NCBI GenBank assembly: GCA_947174505.1
Contig: CAMWJF010000011.1
Location: forward strand, 1-64,000
Direction of reading: 5' to 3'
DNA length: 64,000 nucleotides
DNA from: an uncultured Lachnospiraceae bacterium
Lineage (GTDB): Bacteria; Bacillota; Clostridia; Lachnospirales; Lachnospiraceae
Shown here: positions 36,641-46,041 of the stretch, in pieces
How the letters are laid out: every line of letters begins with the position of its first letter
Numbering within the stretch: position 1 is the stretch's first letter
Program-made: the position numbers and the translations under genes
The notes under the pieces: model-generated
Databases searched by the model: none
What the model was told of the DNA's origin: nothing
The model's input: the letters and a program-made list of their open reading frames with translations, nothing else

Positions 36641-36931
36641 ATTCGCTCAGCCCGCGCCATTCGCAAAATCGCGCTTTCAGCGCTCTCTGCTGCTGCGCAG
36701 CTTCTTTTGCTTATAAGAAGGCGCTCCCTCAGAGAATAATCTGCCAACCAAATTCGTGCAAGCACGATTTGTCTGTCGGATCATGCTCTGGCTGAGCTGA
36801 TGGAATAAATCACAAATTTAATATAATTTGATCACAATTAAAACACAAATGGCAGATATACTGAGTACATAATCAGCGAGGGGAAATAAAGCAGACGGAG
36901 ATCAGCGTGATTTGTGGAAAGGAGCAGGATT
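36641..36931 (+). other. Hairpin-rich spacer between glmS and htrA-like gene
   Basis: The gap of about 290 nt starts with a structured segment bounded by GCTCAGCC/GGCTGAGC (36645-36652/36790-36797). Inside are AAATTCGTGC/GCACGATTT with a bulged T (36750-36759/36762-36770) and CTTCTT/AAGAAG near 36710-36730. From about 36800 it becomes AT-rich and probably contains the promoter of the protease gene, but no convincing pair of boxes was found. I see no coding sequence. Confidence 0.55.
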
Positions 36932-38512
36932 ATGTACGACAACAATTATCCAAACGATTATTCTAATCATACGGGTTCGGAACAGACCGGGATTCAGACG
37001 GGAAAAGAGTCTGAACAGAGGGGGATCGGTTACAGATCTTACCAGAATGCGGGAAATCGGACGGGCAGCGGGACATACGGACAGAGTACAGGGCAGAATC
37101 TGTATGGAAATGGCAGCGCGTATGCGGGAAACAGCGCTTCTTATCAGGGAAACGGCAGCGCGTATCACGAAAACACGGGGAGCTATCATTACGGCAGCGC
37201 CTATTCGAACGATTATGCGCATATGAAACTGAAGGAGGAGAAGAAGCCCAAGGAGAGAAAACGGGGCAGCAGTTATTTAAAGAAAGCGATTGTGGCGGTG
37301 TCTCTGGGACTGTTCTTCGGTCTGTTTGCGGGAATCGGGCTGTATGCCGTGGATGCCGTCACGGGAATGACGGATAAACACGGCGCGGTTTCGGAGGAGA
37401 CGCAAAGCGCGCCATTGGCAGCGGCGGAAGCCGACACAGAGCTTCAGGCGCCGGAGGACGTGCCGACAATCAGGCAGTCGGATTCTGCAACGATGGTGGT
37501 TACTGATGTAACCGAAGTGGTAAAAAATGTGATGCCCTCTATCGTGGCGGTAAATAACCATTACACGGAAACCATGTCCTGGTTCGGACAGTCCATGAAC
37601 AGCGAGGCGGATTCCAGCGGTTCGGGCATTATTGTAGGATTGAATGATTCGGAGCTTCTGATCGTGTCCAATTACCATGTGGTGGCGGACACCGACAAAC
37701 TGACGGTACAGTTTAACGAGGGCAGCGAGGCGGAGGCCTTTATCAAAGGGCAGGATTCCAAGATGGATCTGGCGGTCATTGCCGTGCCGGTGACAGAGCT
37801 GTCAGATGCTACCCTGGAGGCAATAGAAGTGGCTACGCTGGGTGATTCCGACGCGCTGGAGGTGGGGGAACCGGCCATTGCCATCGGCAATTCCCTGGGA
37901 TACGGCCAGTCCGTTACCACGGGCGTAATCAGTGCGCTTGACAGAAGCATCAGCCTGTCCGCAAGCAACGGTTACGGCGGCGACAGCGTGGAGGGCACCT
38001 TTATCCAGACGGATGCGGCGATCAACCCCGGCAATTCCGGCGGCGCGCTCCTGAATATAAAGGGTGAGGTGATCGGCATCAACTCCAATAAGATCGGCGG
38101 CAGCGCCGTGGAAGGCATGGGGTATGCGATCCCTATTTCTTCGGCAAGTCCCATCATTGCGGAGCTGATGCTCAAGGAGACAAAGAGTAAGGTGGCTGAG
38201 GAGGAAAGAGGATATCTGGGCATTTCCGGCATCAGCGTTACGGAGGAGGTTTCCCAGGCGTACGGTATGCCGGAGGGCGTGTATATTGCACAGATTTATC
38301 CCGACACGGCGGCTGCGGCGGCGGGCCTTAAGCAGGGCGATATCATCACCGAGTTTGGCGGCGACAAGATCAGATCCATGGATGAACTGCAGAAGGAGTT
38401 GGAGTTTTATGCCAAGGGAGACACCGTGGAGGTTAAAGTTATGACCATGACCGGGGCCGGATACGAGGAGGTTACTAAGCAGTTGACGTTGGGCAATAAG
38501 GTGAGCGAATAA
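36932..38512 (+). CDS. HtrA/DegP-like membrane-anchored serine protease
   Basis: About 526 residues start with a Gly/Ser/Asn/Tyr-rich low-complexity cytoplasmic segment (NGSAYAGNSASYQGNGSAY) and a basic stretch, then one membrane helix (about 125-147). The trypsin-like domain has SNYHVVAD (His249), KMDLAVIA (Asp279) and NPGNSGGALL (Ser369). A C-terminal PDZ domain follows (GYLGISGISV, AGLKQGDIITEFGG). It should face outward and degrade damaged envelope proteins. The ATG at 36932 has AAAGGAG eight bases upstream; a GTG at 36914 is less likely. A strong terminator follows. Confidence 0.94.
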   Translation: MYDNNYPNDYSNHTGSEQTGIQTGKESEQRGIGYRSYQNAGNRTGSGTYGQSTGQNLYGNGSAYAGNSASYQGNGSAYHENTGSYHYGSAYSNDYAHMKLKEEKKPKERKRGSSYLKKAIVAVSLGLFFGLFAGIGLYAVDAVTGMTDKHGAVSEETQSAPLAAAEADTELQAPEDVPTIRQSDSATMVVTDVTEVVKNVMPSIVAVNNHYTETMSWFGQSMNSEADSSGSGIIVGLNDSELLIVSNYHVVADTDKLTVQFNEGSEAEAFIKGQDSKMDLAVIAVPVTELSDATLEAIEVATLGDSDALEVGEPAIAIGNSLGYGQSVTTGVISALDRSISLSASNGYGGDSVEGTFIQTDAAINPGNSGGALLNIKGEVIGINSNKIGGSAVEGMGYAIPISSASPIIAELMLKETKSKVAEEERGYLGISGISVTEEVSQAYGMPEGVYIAQIYPDTAAAAAGLKQGDIITEFGGDKIRSMDELQKELEFYAKGDTVEVKVMTMTGAGYEEVTKQLTLGNKVSE

Positions 38513-38538
38513 TCAGAGGAAATGTAACGGAGATGAAA

Positions 38539-38587
38539 ATCCCCGGCAGGAGGGTATCTAAGGATATGGCTGCCGGGGATGTCTTTT
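38539..38587 (+). terminator. Intrinsic terminator after htrA-like gene
   Basis: ATCCCCGGCAG (38539-38549) pairs perfectly with CTGCCGGGGAT (38570-38580), followed by GTCTTTTC. The loop is 20 nt. Confidence 0.8.
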
Positions 38588-38607
38588 CATGTGACACAGG
38601 CAGACAC

Positions 38608-38636
38608 TTGATGACTCAGTGATTTTTGGTTATAAT
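38608..38636 (+). promoter_or_regulatory. Sigma-A promoter for clpX
   Basis: TTGATG (38608-38613), 17-nt spacer, perfect TATAAT (38631-38636). It lies between the htrA terminator and clpX, leaving a leader of about 90 nt. Confidence 0.7.
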
Positions 38637-38730
38637 TATCTGAAACAGTAAAGTGAGGTGTAATATTTAACGAGTAAAATATTTCTGGCAGATCAATGCC
38701 CGCGGGCAAGATGGAGGAAAGACAAATATT

Positions 38731-40218
38731 ATGGACGATCATAGGGATGATAAATACGAAGAGACGGAGTTAGAGAAAAAGGACGCCGGGACGGAAGGGA
38801 AAAAGGGTGATGATTCCGGCAGCGATTATGAGGACGTCTGCTTTATCTGCCGCAGGCCGGAGAGCAAAGCCGGAAAGATGTTCAAGCTTCCCAACAATAT
38901 CTGCGTCTGCGACGACTGTATGCATAAGACGATGGATACGGTCAGCCAGTTTGACTATCAGGGTCTTTTGAATAACCCGAACATGGGCGATTGGAACGGG
39001 AAGGGATTTCCGAATATCAGTTTTGTAAATCTGGCGGATCTGAAGGGAGACGGCGGCATTCCCAATAAGCAGAAGCCGAAGAAAAAGAAAAAAGCGGCGG
39101 AGATTGATATCAGGGATATTCTGCCGCCCCATAAGATCAAACAGAAGCTGGACGAGTATGTGGTGGGGCAGGAACACGCCAAGAAAGTAATGTCCGTGGC
39201 GGTTTATAACCATTATAAGAGAGTGGCGACCGGCACCATGGATGAAATCGAGATAGAAAAGTCCAATATGCTGATGATCGGGCCTACGGGCTGCGGCAAG
39301 ACGTATCTGGTGAAGACGCTGGCGAAGCTTCTGGACGTGCCGCTGGCGATTGCGGACGCTACCTCCCTGACGGAGGCGGGCTATATCGGTGATGATATCG
39401 AGAGCGTGGTGTCGAAGCTCCTTGCGGCGGCGGACAATGACGTGGAGCGGGCGGAGCGCGGCATTATCTTTATTGACGAGATTGACAAGATCGCCAAGAA
39501 AAAGAACACAAATGCCCGGGATGTGAGCGGCGAATCCGTGCAGCAGGGAATGTTAAAGCTATTAGAGGGCGCGGAGGTGGAGGTGCCTGTGGGCGCTAAT
39601 TCCAAAAACGCCATGGTACCGTTGGCTACAGTCAATACCAGAAACATCCTCTTCATCTGCGGCGGAGCGTTTCCCGATCTGGACGAGATCATTAAACAGA
39701 GACTGAACAAAAAGACTTCTATCGGTTACAGTGCGGAACTGAAGGATAAGTATGATAAGGAGAAGAACATATTAAGCAGGGTGACGGTGGAGGATATCAG
39801 GAAATTCGGTATGATTCCGGAATTTATCGGCCGTCTGCCGGTTATCTTTACGCTGGAGGGCTTAAGCCGCGACATGATGGTGCAGATTTTAAAAGAGCCG
39901 CGAAATGCGATTTTGAAGCAGTACCAGAAGCTTTTGGAGCTGGACGAGGTGGAGCTGCTCTTCAACGATGGCGCGCTGGAGGCCATTGCGGATAAGGCTA
40001 TGGAGAAGGAAACCGGGGCAAGGGCGCTTCGGGCTATTATCGAGGAGTTTATGCTCGATATCATGTATGAGGTGCCGAAGGACGACAACATCGGTCGCGT
40101 GACGATCACCAGAGAGTATATTGAGGGAAACGGCGGGCCGATCATTGATATCCGCAGCAGGAGTGCGGAGCACCCGGACCGCCTGAACGTGATAGAGCAG
40201 CCGGCCGACAGGCCGTAG
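38731..40218 (+). CDS. clpX: ClpX, ATPase subunit of the ClpXP protease
   Basis: The 495-residue AAA+ unfoldase has a C4 zinc-binding domain (Cys37, Cys40, Cys60, Cys63), Walker A GPTGCGKT (about 184-191), Walker B IIFIDEIDKI and the conserved DVSGESVQQGMLKLLEG. A loop resembling the ClpP-docking IGF motif is present as SIGYSAELKD. It is longer than usual because of an acidic and Lys-rich N-terminal extension of about 30 residues and a Lys-rich linker (KQKPKKKKKAAE, about 110-125). The GGAGG is 13 bases upstream of the ATG, somewhat distant. It is a monocistronic unit here; clpP and tig, its frequent neighbours, are absent. Confidence 0.95.
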   Translation: MDDHRDDKYEETELEKKDAGTEGKKGDDSGSDYEDVCFICRRPESKAGKMFKLPNNICVCDDCMHKTMDTVSQFDYQGLLNNPNMGDWNGKGFPNISFVNLADLKGDGGIPNKQKPKKKKKAAEIDIRDILPPHKIKQKLDEYVVGQEHAKKVMSVAVYNHYKRVATGTMDEIEIEKSNMLMIGPTGCGKTYLVKTLAKLLDVPLAIADATSLTEAGYIGDDIESVVSKLLAAADNDVERAERGIIFIDEIDKIAKKKNTNARDVSGESVQQGMLKLLEGAEVEVPVGANSKNAMVPLATVNTRNILFICGGAFPDLDEIIKQRLNKKTSIGYSAELKDKYDKEKNILSRVTVEDIRKFGMIPEFIGRLPVIFTLEGLSRDMMVQILKEPRNAILKQYQKLLELDEVELLFNDGALEAIADKAMEKETGARALRAIIEEFMLDIMYEVPKDDNIGRVTITREYIEGNGGPIIDIRSRSAEHPDRLNVIEQPADRP

Positions 40219-40270
40219 TGATTCCGGTCAGGCCTTCGCCCTGCCTGTGTCCCACAGTGTACGGCCTGTC
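40207..40270 (+). other. Long inverted repeat overlapping the clpX stop, possible terminator
   Basis: GACAGGCCGTA (40207-40217) and TACGGCCTGTC (40260-40270) are perfect 11-nt arms enclosing a smaller CAGGC/GCCTG stem (40229-40233/40243-40247). The stop codon lies in the first arm. No U-tract follows. Confidence 0.6.
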
Positions 40271-40338
40271 AAGTGTCAGGTTAACCTGTCCCCGCATAAA
40301 ATAGCGTAAGGAGCATTGGGTGGAGAGGGTATGTAAAC

Positions 40339-42033
40339 TTGACCTGTCGGGAAATGATTTTGTCGGAAGAGTTTTTGGATATCATTGTGGATTATGACGT
40401 AATTGAAGAGATTCTGGAAGGAGCGGATGTAGAATTCTGCTATCGTGAAATTGATGCCGGATATGGTGTTGCGCATGTGAGACGCAGTCAGGTACGACCG
40501 ATATCCATAGGTTACTATGGCTATTCAACGATTCCCAAGCTGTATGGGCTGATGCAGGCGGGAGAGCGGGTTTTCGACTCTTCCCCACTGGCGGCGATGG
40601 GCAATATCCGGGTACAGAATCCGCCGCTTGCCTTACAGGGAAGCGGCGTTATTATTGGGTTTGTTGATACGGGAATCAATTATCAGGAGGATGCATTCCG
40701 GAGAGAGGACGGGAGCAGCCGCATTCTATCTATCTGGGATCAGACCATACAGACGGGAGAGCCTCCCGAGGGGTTTTTGTATGGGACGGAATACCGCCGG
40801 GCGGATATTGATCGTGCGCTGGCTTCGCCGGAGCCGGAGTCGGTGGTGCCGAGTACCGATACCAATGGGCATGGCACGAGGATGGCATCCGCGGCAGCGG
40901 GAAGCTTTCTCGGTCAGGGCCTGTCCTTCCGGGGAGCTGCGCCCCTCGCGGACATCGCGGTGGTGAAGCTGAAAGGCGCCAAGAGATATCTGCGCGATTA
41001 TTACCTGATTGACGACAGGGCGGAGGCATATCAGGAAAATGATATCATGGAGGCGGTTAAGTATTTACAGCAGATGGCGGTGGCGTTCAGCAGGCCTGTG
41101 GTCATCGTAATCGGGCTGGGCACGAATATGGGCAGCCATGACGGCACCTCTGCCCTGGACTCTTATTTAAATATCGTTGCGGGCCGGAGAAGCAGGGCTA
41201 TTGTGGTGGGCGGCGGTAATGAGGGGGATAAAGAGCACCATTACGAAAATTTCATGCCAAGTAATGTGGAGATCCGTGTTGCCGGGCAGATGAAGGGTTT
41301 TTGTGCGGAGATCTGGGGGAGTCTGCCGGATGTCTATTCGGTTTCGATCCGCTCGCCCGGCGGGGAAGTATCGCCGACGATTGATTTCCGGAACGGAATG
41401 GACAGGAGTGTTTCTTTCATTTTTGAGAGAACCCGCATACAGGTGGGGATTATCCTGGTGGAGAAGGACGCTGGGGATCCGTTGATTTTTCTGCGTTTTG
41501 AAGACCCGACGCCGGGAATCTGGACAGTGACGCTGACGGCTTCCGTGCGCAAACCGAGCGGTGACGGGCGGTATCATATGTGGCTGCCGATTGCAGAGTT
41601 CCTGGAGGAAAGCGTCACGTTTTTGCAGCCGAGTCCCGATGTGACGCTGACTGAGCCTGCCAACGCGTCACAGGTGATCACGGTTTCCACCTACGACAGC
41701 TACACGGACAGCTGGTATGCGCCCTCCGGCAGAGGTTATAGCAGAAACGGCGGCATTAAGCCGGATCTTGCGGCTCCCGGCGTGGGAGTGCACACCGCGC
41801 TTGGGGTGACGGACGGCTCCTGTATGGCGGCGGCGCTGGCGGCAGGCTGTGTGGCACAGTTTCTGGAGTGGGCCGTGGTGGACGGAAATGCCTTTGCCGT
41901 GGACAGCCGGGGGACGAAAAGCTATCTGATCCAGGGGGCGGACCGGCCGGGAGATATCCGCTATCCCGACAGACAGTGGGGATATGGTCGGATCAATATC
42001 AACGGGACGTTTGAGACGCTGGCGAGGCTGTAG
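40339..42033 (+). CDS. S8 (subtilisin-like) family protein with Cys at the catalytic Ser position
   Basis: The 564-residue protein follows the CspABC-like subtilase layout with no signal peptide. The Asp motif is GFVDTGIN (Asp110), the His motif is NGHGTRMAS (His178), and the oxyanion-region block is GLGTNMGSHDGTS. Where the family has GTSxAAA, this protein reads GSCMAAALAAG, putting Cys495 at the nucleophile position and Ser494 one place before. It may be a pseudoprotease or a Cys-dependent variant. The likely start is TTG 40339 with GGAGAGGG at 40322-40329; an in-frame ATG at 40354 has a poorer site. The role is unknown; C. difficile relatives act in spore germination. Confidence 0.88.
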   Translation: MTCREMILSEEFLDIIVDYDVIEEILEGADVEFCYREIDAGYGVAHVRRSQVRPISIGYYGYSTIPKLYGLMQAGERVFDSSPLAAMGNIRVQNPPLALQGSGVIIGFVDTGINYQEDAFRREDGSSRILSIWDQTIQTGEPPEGFLYGTEYRRADIDRALASPEPESVVPSTDTNGHGTRMASAAAGSFLGQGLSFRGAAPLADIAVVKLKGAKRYLRDYYLIDDRAEAYQENDIMEAVKYLQQMAVAFSRPVVIVIGLGTNMGSHDGTSALDSYLNIVAGRRSRAIVVGGGNEGDKEHHYENFMPSNVEIRVAGQMKGFCAEIWGSLPDVYSVSIRSPGGEVSPTIDFRNGMDRSVSFIFERTRIQVGIILVEKDAGDPLIFLRFEDPTPGIWTVTLTASVRKPSGDGRYHMWLPIAEFLEESVTFLQPSPDVTLTEPANASQVITVSTYDSYTDSWYAPSGRGYSRNGGIKPDLAAPGVGVHTALGVTDGSCMAAALAAGCVAQFLEWAVVDGNAFAVDSRGTKSYLIQGADRPGDIRYPDRQWGYGRININGTFETLARL

Positions 42034-42144
42034 GCAAACCTTGCTGATTTCCCGCACTTGTGGTAAGGTGTAATAGTGCGAATGAAGCTTGTTTATCTTG
42101 GAATTTGAGATTCCGCAAAGCGGAGTCATGGAGGATACGGTGGA

Positions 42145-43356
42145 ATGAGGAAACATAAGCTTGGATTAGCCGGGCTGACTTTACTTTTGCTTTTGACAGG
42201 CTGCGGGAAACCCGCACAGGAGACGGCGGTGTCTGCGGAGAACGAAGCGCCGGAGGAGGCGCAGCAGGAGACCGAAGAGGATGAGGAGAGCTCAGGCGCG
42301 GAGATGAGCTCCTGGCGGGAGGCAGTGCAGAAAATGTTTGAGGATCCTTACGGGGATTACAGTGAGACAGGCGGCGAGATTGCTTTTCTGACGGATGGTT
42401 CCGTGGAGGATGGCGCTTACAATGAAGCTGTTTTTAACGGCGTGCGGATGTATGCTTTGGGAGCGGGGACTTCCTTTTCCTGTTATCATGCGGATCCGAA
42501 TGCGCCGGAAAGTTATCAGGAGATCATTCGGCGGGCAGTGGAGGACAATGCAGGACTCGTTGTCTGTGCCGGGGATCTGTTCGGTGAGGCAGTGGGCGCT
42601 TTGCAGGAAGCATATCCGCAGATTTCCTTTTTGCTGGTGGATACCGTGCCGCACGACGGGGAGGGCGAAGAACTTTCCCTTGCGCAGAATGTGCATTGTA
42701 TTCTCTTTCGGGAGGAGCAGGCCGGTTATCTGGCGGGTTATATGGCAGTCTGGGAGGGCTACCGGAATCTCGGTTTTATAGGCGGCAGGGAGGAGCCTGC
42801 CGTGCTGCGCTATGGCTACGGCTATCTGCAGGGAATCAATGCGGCGGCCAAGGACCTGTCGCTTGATGATGTGACGGTCAACTATTGGTATGCGGATACT
42901 TATGCGGCGGATATCGCGGTGCGGGAGAAAGCCGACGGCTGGTATGAGGACGGTACGCAGATTATTTTTGCCTGCGGCGGCGGGCTGTATGAGTCTGTGC
43001 TGGAGGCGGCTGAAAATCAGGATGGCCTGATGATTGGCGTGGATATAGACCAGTGCCGCATTTCGGACCGGGTTTTGACCAGCGCAGTTAAAAACATTGG
43101 CCCGGCGGTGACGGATGCTCTCGATGAATATTATGCGGCTGGCGGCTGGTCTGAGGAGGATGCAGGACAGGTGAAGCGTTACGGTGTGGAGGAAGGATGC
43201 GCGGCGATACCGGTGATAGATACGGAATGGCGCTTTAAGGAGATTCCTACGACACATTTTTTTGAAATTTATAAACAAATTAAAAGAGGTGACAGGACGG
43301 TGTCGGATGCAATCGACGCACCGCCTGAGGTTGCCGTCTTCGTGAATTTTGAATGA
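42145..43356 (+). CDS. BMP/PnrA-family substrate-binding lipoprotein
   Basis: The 403-residue lipoprotein has a signal peptide ending in the lipobox LLTGC (Cys20) and an acidic Glu-rich linker. The mature part has the BMP fold: IAFLTDGSVEDGAYNEAVFNGVRMYA, VCAGDLFGEAVGAL, FREEQAGYLAGYMAVWEG, LGFIGGREEPAVLRYGYGYLQGINAAA and IIFACGGGLYESVLEAAE. PnrA-like proteins bind nucleosides for an ABC importer, but no permease or ATPase genes are nearby, so it may serve as a sensor or orphan binding protein. Its stop overlaps the preceding bases of the next gene's region, giving a tight pair with the DUF5722 gene. Confidence 0.85.
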   Translation: MRKHKLGLAGLTLLLLLTGCGKPAQETAVSAENEAPEEAQQETEEDEESSGAEMSSWREAVQKMFEDPYGDYSETGGEIAFLTDGSVEDGAYNEAVFNGVRMYALGAGTSFSCYHADPNAPESYQEIIRRAVEDNAGLVVCAGDLFGEAVGALQEAYPQISFLLVDTVPHDGEGEELSLAQNVHCILFREEQAGYLAGYMAVWEGYRNLGFIGGREEPAVLRYGYGYLQGINAAAKDLSLDDVTVNYWYADTYAADIAVREKADGWYEDGTQIIFACGGGLYESVLEAAENQDGLMIGVDIDQCRISDRVLTSAVKNIGPAVTDALDEYYAAGGWSEEDAGQVKRYGVEEGCAAIPVIDTEWRFKEIPTTHFFEIYKQIKRGDRTVSDAIDAPPEVAVFVNFE

Positions 43357-43373
43357 GCGCGGGAGGTTTGGGA

Positions 43374-45128
43374 GTGTACAAGAAGAGAAAGAGTATGACC
43401 CGTTCCGGGCGTCCCCTGCTAACAGGAGCTTGTCTGGCTCTTATACTGCTCTGCGGCTGTGGAGGGGAGACAGCGCCTGCAAGTGCACCTGTGGCACAGG
43501 AGGAGACGGGAACGGAGAATGCGGCCGGGCAACAGGAAAAGGAGTTGTCGGAGCTGACGGCGGGTGAGACAAGCCTGTCCGTGGATGAACTGTCGGATTA
43601 CGCTATGGATGTGGCCTTTGTCTATGACGCGGATCTCAAAAAGCTGCGGTATTCTCTGACCATGCCGCTGATTCCGTCCAGTGACGACGCGTATCTGTAT
43701 CTGTTCCGGGCGGATGCCTGGGAGGAGGATGCGGATGCCTTGGAGAAGGAGCCTGTAACGAGAGGCCGAAAGGACAGGGAGTGGGAGACGGCGTTTCCCT
43801 ACCGGGACGCCTATCTGTACGGGCGGTTTATCCCGGCGGTTAAGATGGACGGAAATTATGTGCAGGTAGGCAGAAGCGTGTATTTATCAAACCCGGAGGC
43901 GCTTGCGGGGAATCAGGAGCCTTACCCGGAGCCTGGCTCCAAGAAGGGAATCCTGCTGGATCCCACGATGCTGGGGACGCCGGAGCTGACGGACTTGGGC
44001 GTGAAGCATGCGATCTATAATATTCCGCTTTCGCATATAATGGGTGAAACTACAGACCCGACTTTCCCTACAATCACGTATACTTACAGGGGGAGGAATT
44101 ACGCTTTTAACGGGGCGGCGGTTAACGGCTATGACGGGCTTTTTACCTACCTGTCGGATATGGGGATGACGGCCACGGCGGTGGTTTTGAACGATTGGAA
44201 CGAGGCGTTCCCGGAGTTGATTCATCCGGACGCAAAGAATCAGGAAAGCGGCGCCTATTACTATATGTTTAATACGGCCGAGGAGGAAGGGGTAAGAACC
44301 CTAGAGGCTGTGGCCGGATTTCTGGCGGAGCGTTATTCGAGCGGGAAACACGGCATGATACATAGCTGGGTGATTGCCAACGAGATCAATCAGAACCGGG
44401 TCTGGAACTATATGAATACCCGGGATGTGCATTATTATACGAAGGAATTTGAAAAGTCCTTCCGCATCTTTTACCAGGCGGTAAAAAGCCATTATGCACA
44501 GGGGCGTGTCTATTTCAGCATTGACCATGCATGGAACAGCAATGATGGCGACAATTCCGGCTTTTTTAACGGCAGGGACATTCTGGAGGGATTTAATGAG
44601 GCGGCTCTGGCACATGGCAATTATGACTGGGGCATTGCAATTCATCCGTACCCGGAGCCGCTCACCCGTGTGAATTACTGGTCGCAGGAGTATGATAAGA
44701 CAAGGGATGCTCCCCATTTATCCATTATGAACCTGAATGTGCTGACGGATATGCTGTCTGAGGAGACTTATCTGGACAGAGCGGGCGAGGTGCGCAGTGT
44801 CACCATCACGGAGCTTGGTTTTTCTTCCGGCTCCGGGGAGCGGCTGCAGGCGGCGGCTTTCGCGTACTGCTACTATATCGTGGAGAATAATCCTCATGTG
44901 GATGCCTTTTTGATGAACCGGCAGACGGACGCGCCGGAGGAGGTGATGGCGGGGTTATCCTTCGGTGTATATGAATACGACCATTCAGGGAAGTATATAA
45001 AGGATGTTTTCCGTTATATTGACACGAACAGGGCCGGGGAGTACACGGATTTTATGTTGAATATTCTCGGTGCGGACAGTCTGGAGGAGGCATTGTCGTG
45101 GGCGCAGGCGGATGCAAACGCGAAGTAA
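43374..45128 (+). CDS. DUF5722 lipoprotein, putative glycoside hydrolase
   Basis: About 584 residues begin with a signal peptide and lipobox (LILLCGCGG). The DUF5722 domain fills the rest and looks like a TIM barrel of the GH-A kind: NDWNEAFPELIHPD, HSWVIANEINQNRVWNYM (possible acid/base Glu after Asn), FSIDHAWNS, WGIAIHPYPEPL and VTITELGFSSG (possible nucleophile Glu). I prefer GTG 43374 with GGGAGG seven bases upstream; an ATG at 43353 overlaps the previous stop and would add seven residues. Substrate is unknown. Its pairing with a binding lipoprotein suggests extracellular sugar use or remodelling of the cell's own glycan. Confidence 0.8.
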   Translation: MYKKRKSMTRSGRPLLTGACLALILLCGCGGETAPASAPVAQEETGTENAAGQQEKELSELTAGETSLSVDELSDYAMDVAFVYDADLKKLRYSLTMPLIPSSDDAYLYLFRADAWEEDADALEKEPVTRGRKDREWETAFPYRDAYLYGRFIPAVKMDGNYVQVGRSVYLSNPEALAGNQEPYPEPGSKKGILLDPTMLGTPELTDLGVKHAIYNIPLSHIMGETTDPTFPTITYTYRGRNYAFNGAAVNGYDGLFTYLSDMGMTATAVVLNDWNEAFPELIHPDAKNQESGAYYYMFNTAEEEGVRTLEAVAGFLAERYSSGKHGMIHSWVIANEINQNRVWNYMNTRDVHYYTKEFEKSFRIFYQAVKSHYAQGRVYFSIDHAWNSNDGDNSGFFNGRDILEGFNEAALAHGNYDWGIAIHPYPEPLTRVNYWSQEYDKTRDAPHLSIMNLNVLTDMLSEETYLDRAGEVRSVTITELGFSSGSGERLQAAAFAYCYYIVENNPHVDAFLMNRQTDAPEEVMAGLSFGVYEYDHSGKYIKDVFRYIDTNRAGEYTDFMLNILGADSLEEALSWAQADANAK

Positions 45129-45242
45129 GGACATGGGCATGACTCGATTGCGCAGGGCGGTGCCGCCGGGTGAGAACGAATAAAGATCAGGAGAAACCGT
45201 GGGAATGAAACGGTGAAGATTGTGCATGGAGAAAGAGACGGA

Positions 45243-46010
45243 ATGAAAGTTTCGCTGCTGGTGACAGTTTTTAATGTAAAAGAAACGCTCCCCCTCACAC
45301 TTAGGAGCATTGAAGAACAGGACTATCCGGATATAGAGATCGTAGTTGTGGACGGCGGCTCCACAGACGGCACGGTGGAGCTGATACAGGAATTTGCTGC
45401 GCGTATGGAGGGGCGACATGGCTTTTCGGTGCGCTGGGTCTCGGAGCAGGATGGCGGTCTGTATGATGCGATGAACAAAGCGTTTCGCATGAGTACGGGT
45501 GAAGCTGTCGCGATTTGCAATGATAAATTGTGCAAACCGGATGCCGTCAGCAAAATCATGGCAGCGCTGGCCAGGGGCGGTTCTGCGTGCGTGGGCGTTC
45601 ACGCGGACCTGGTTTATGTGGAGGGAGACCGGGTAATAAGGGAGTGGCGTATGGGGCAGGGACGGATCACAGAGGGGTGGATGCCCGGGCATCCGACCCT
45701 TTTTCTGCGTCGCTCGGTGTATGAGAAATACGGGTTATATGATACTTCTTACCGCTGTGCGGCGGATTATGAATTTATGGTGCGCTTTTTGAAAGAGCCG
45801 GAAAATAAACTGGCCTATGTGCCGGAGATTTTGGTGGCCATGTTCTATGGCGGCACAAGCAATGCAGGGCTTAAGAATTATCTCGTATCTTTTAAGGAAG
45901 GATATCAGGCGCTTCGGAAAAACGGTGTGCCCCATCCCCTGTGGATTACTCTGAGGAGGAGCCTGCGGGTGATTCAGCAGTTTGGGAAGAGACAGAACGG
46001 GAAAAAATGA
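45243..46010 (+). CDS. Family 2 glycosyltransferase, WcaA-like
   Basis: The 255-residue GT2 shows MKVSLLVTVFNVKETLPLTL, IEIVVVDGGSTDGTVELI, WVSEQDGGLYDAMNKAFRMSTGE and WMPGHPTLFLRRSVYEKYG, typical of colanic-acid WcaA/WcaE-like enzymes. The usual DxD position reads ICNDK, a slight deviation. The ATG at 45243 gives a compact start; a GTG at 45213 would add ten residues. It sits between the DUF5722 lipoprotein and the LspA-like gene. The acceptor is unknown. Confidence 0.85.
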   Translation: MKVSLLVTVFNVKETLPLTLRSIEEQDYPDIEIVVVDGGSTDGTVELIQEFAARMEGRHGFSVRWVSEQDGGLYDAMNKAFRMSTGEAVAICNDKLCKPDAVSKIMAALARGGSACVGVHADLVYVEGDRVIREWRMGQGRITEGWMPGHPTLFLRRSVYEKYGLYDTSYRCAADYEFMVRFLKEPENKLAYVPEILVAMFYGGTSNAGLKNYLVSFKEGYQALRKNGVPHPLWITLRRSLRVIQQFGKRQNGKK

Positions 46011-46041
46011 CAGATAGATGGAATCGGGCAGGAGGTGCGGT

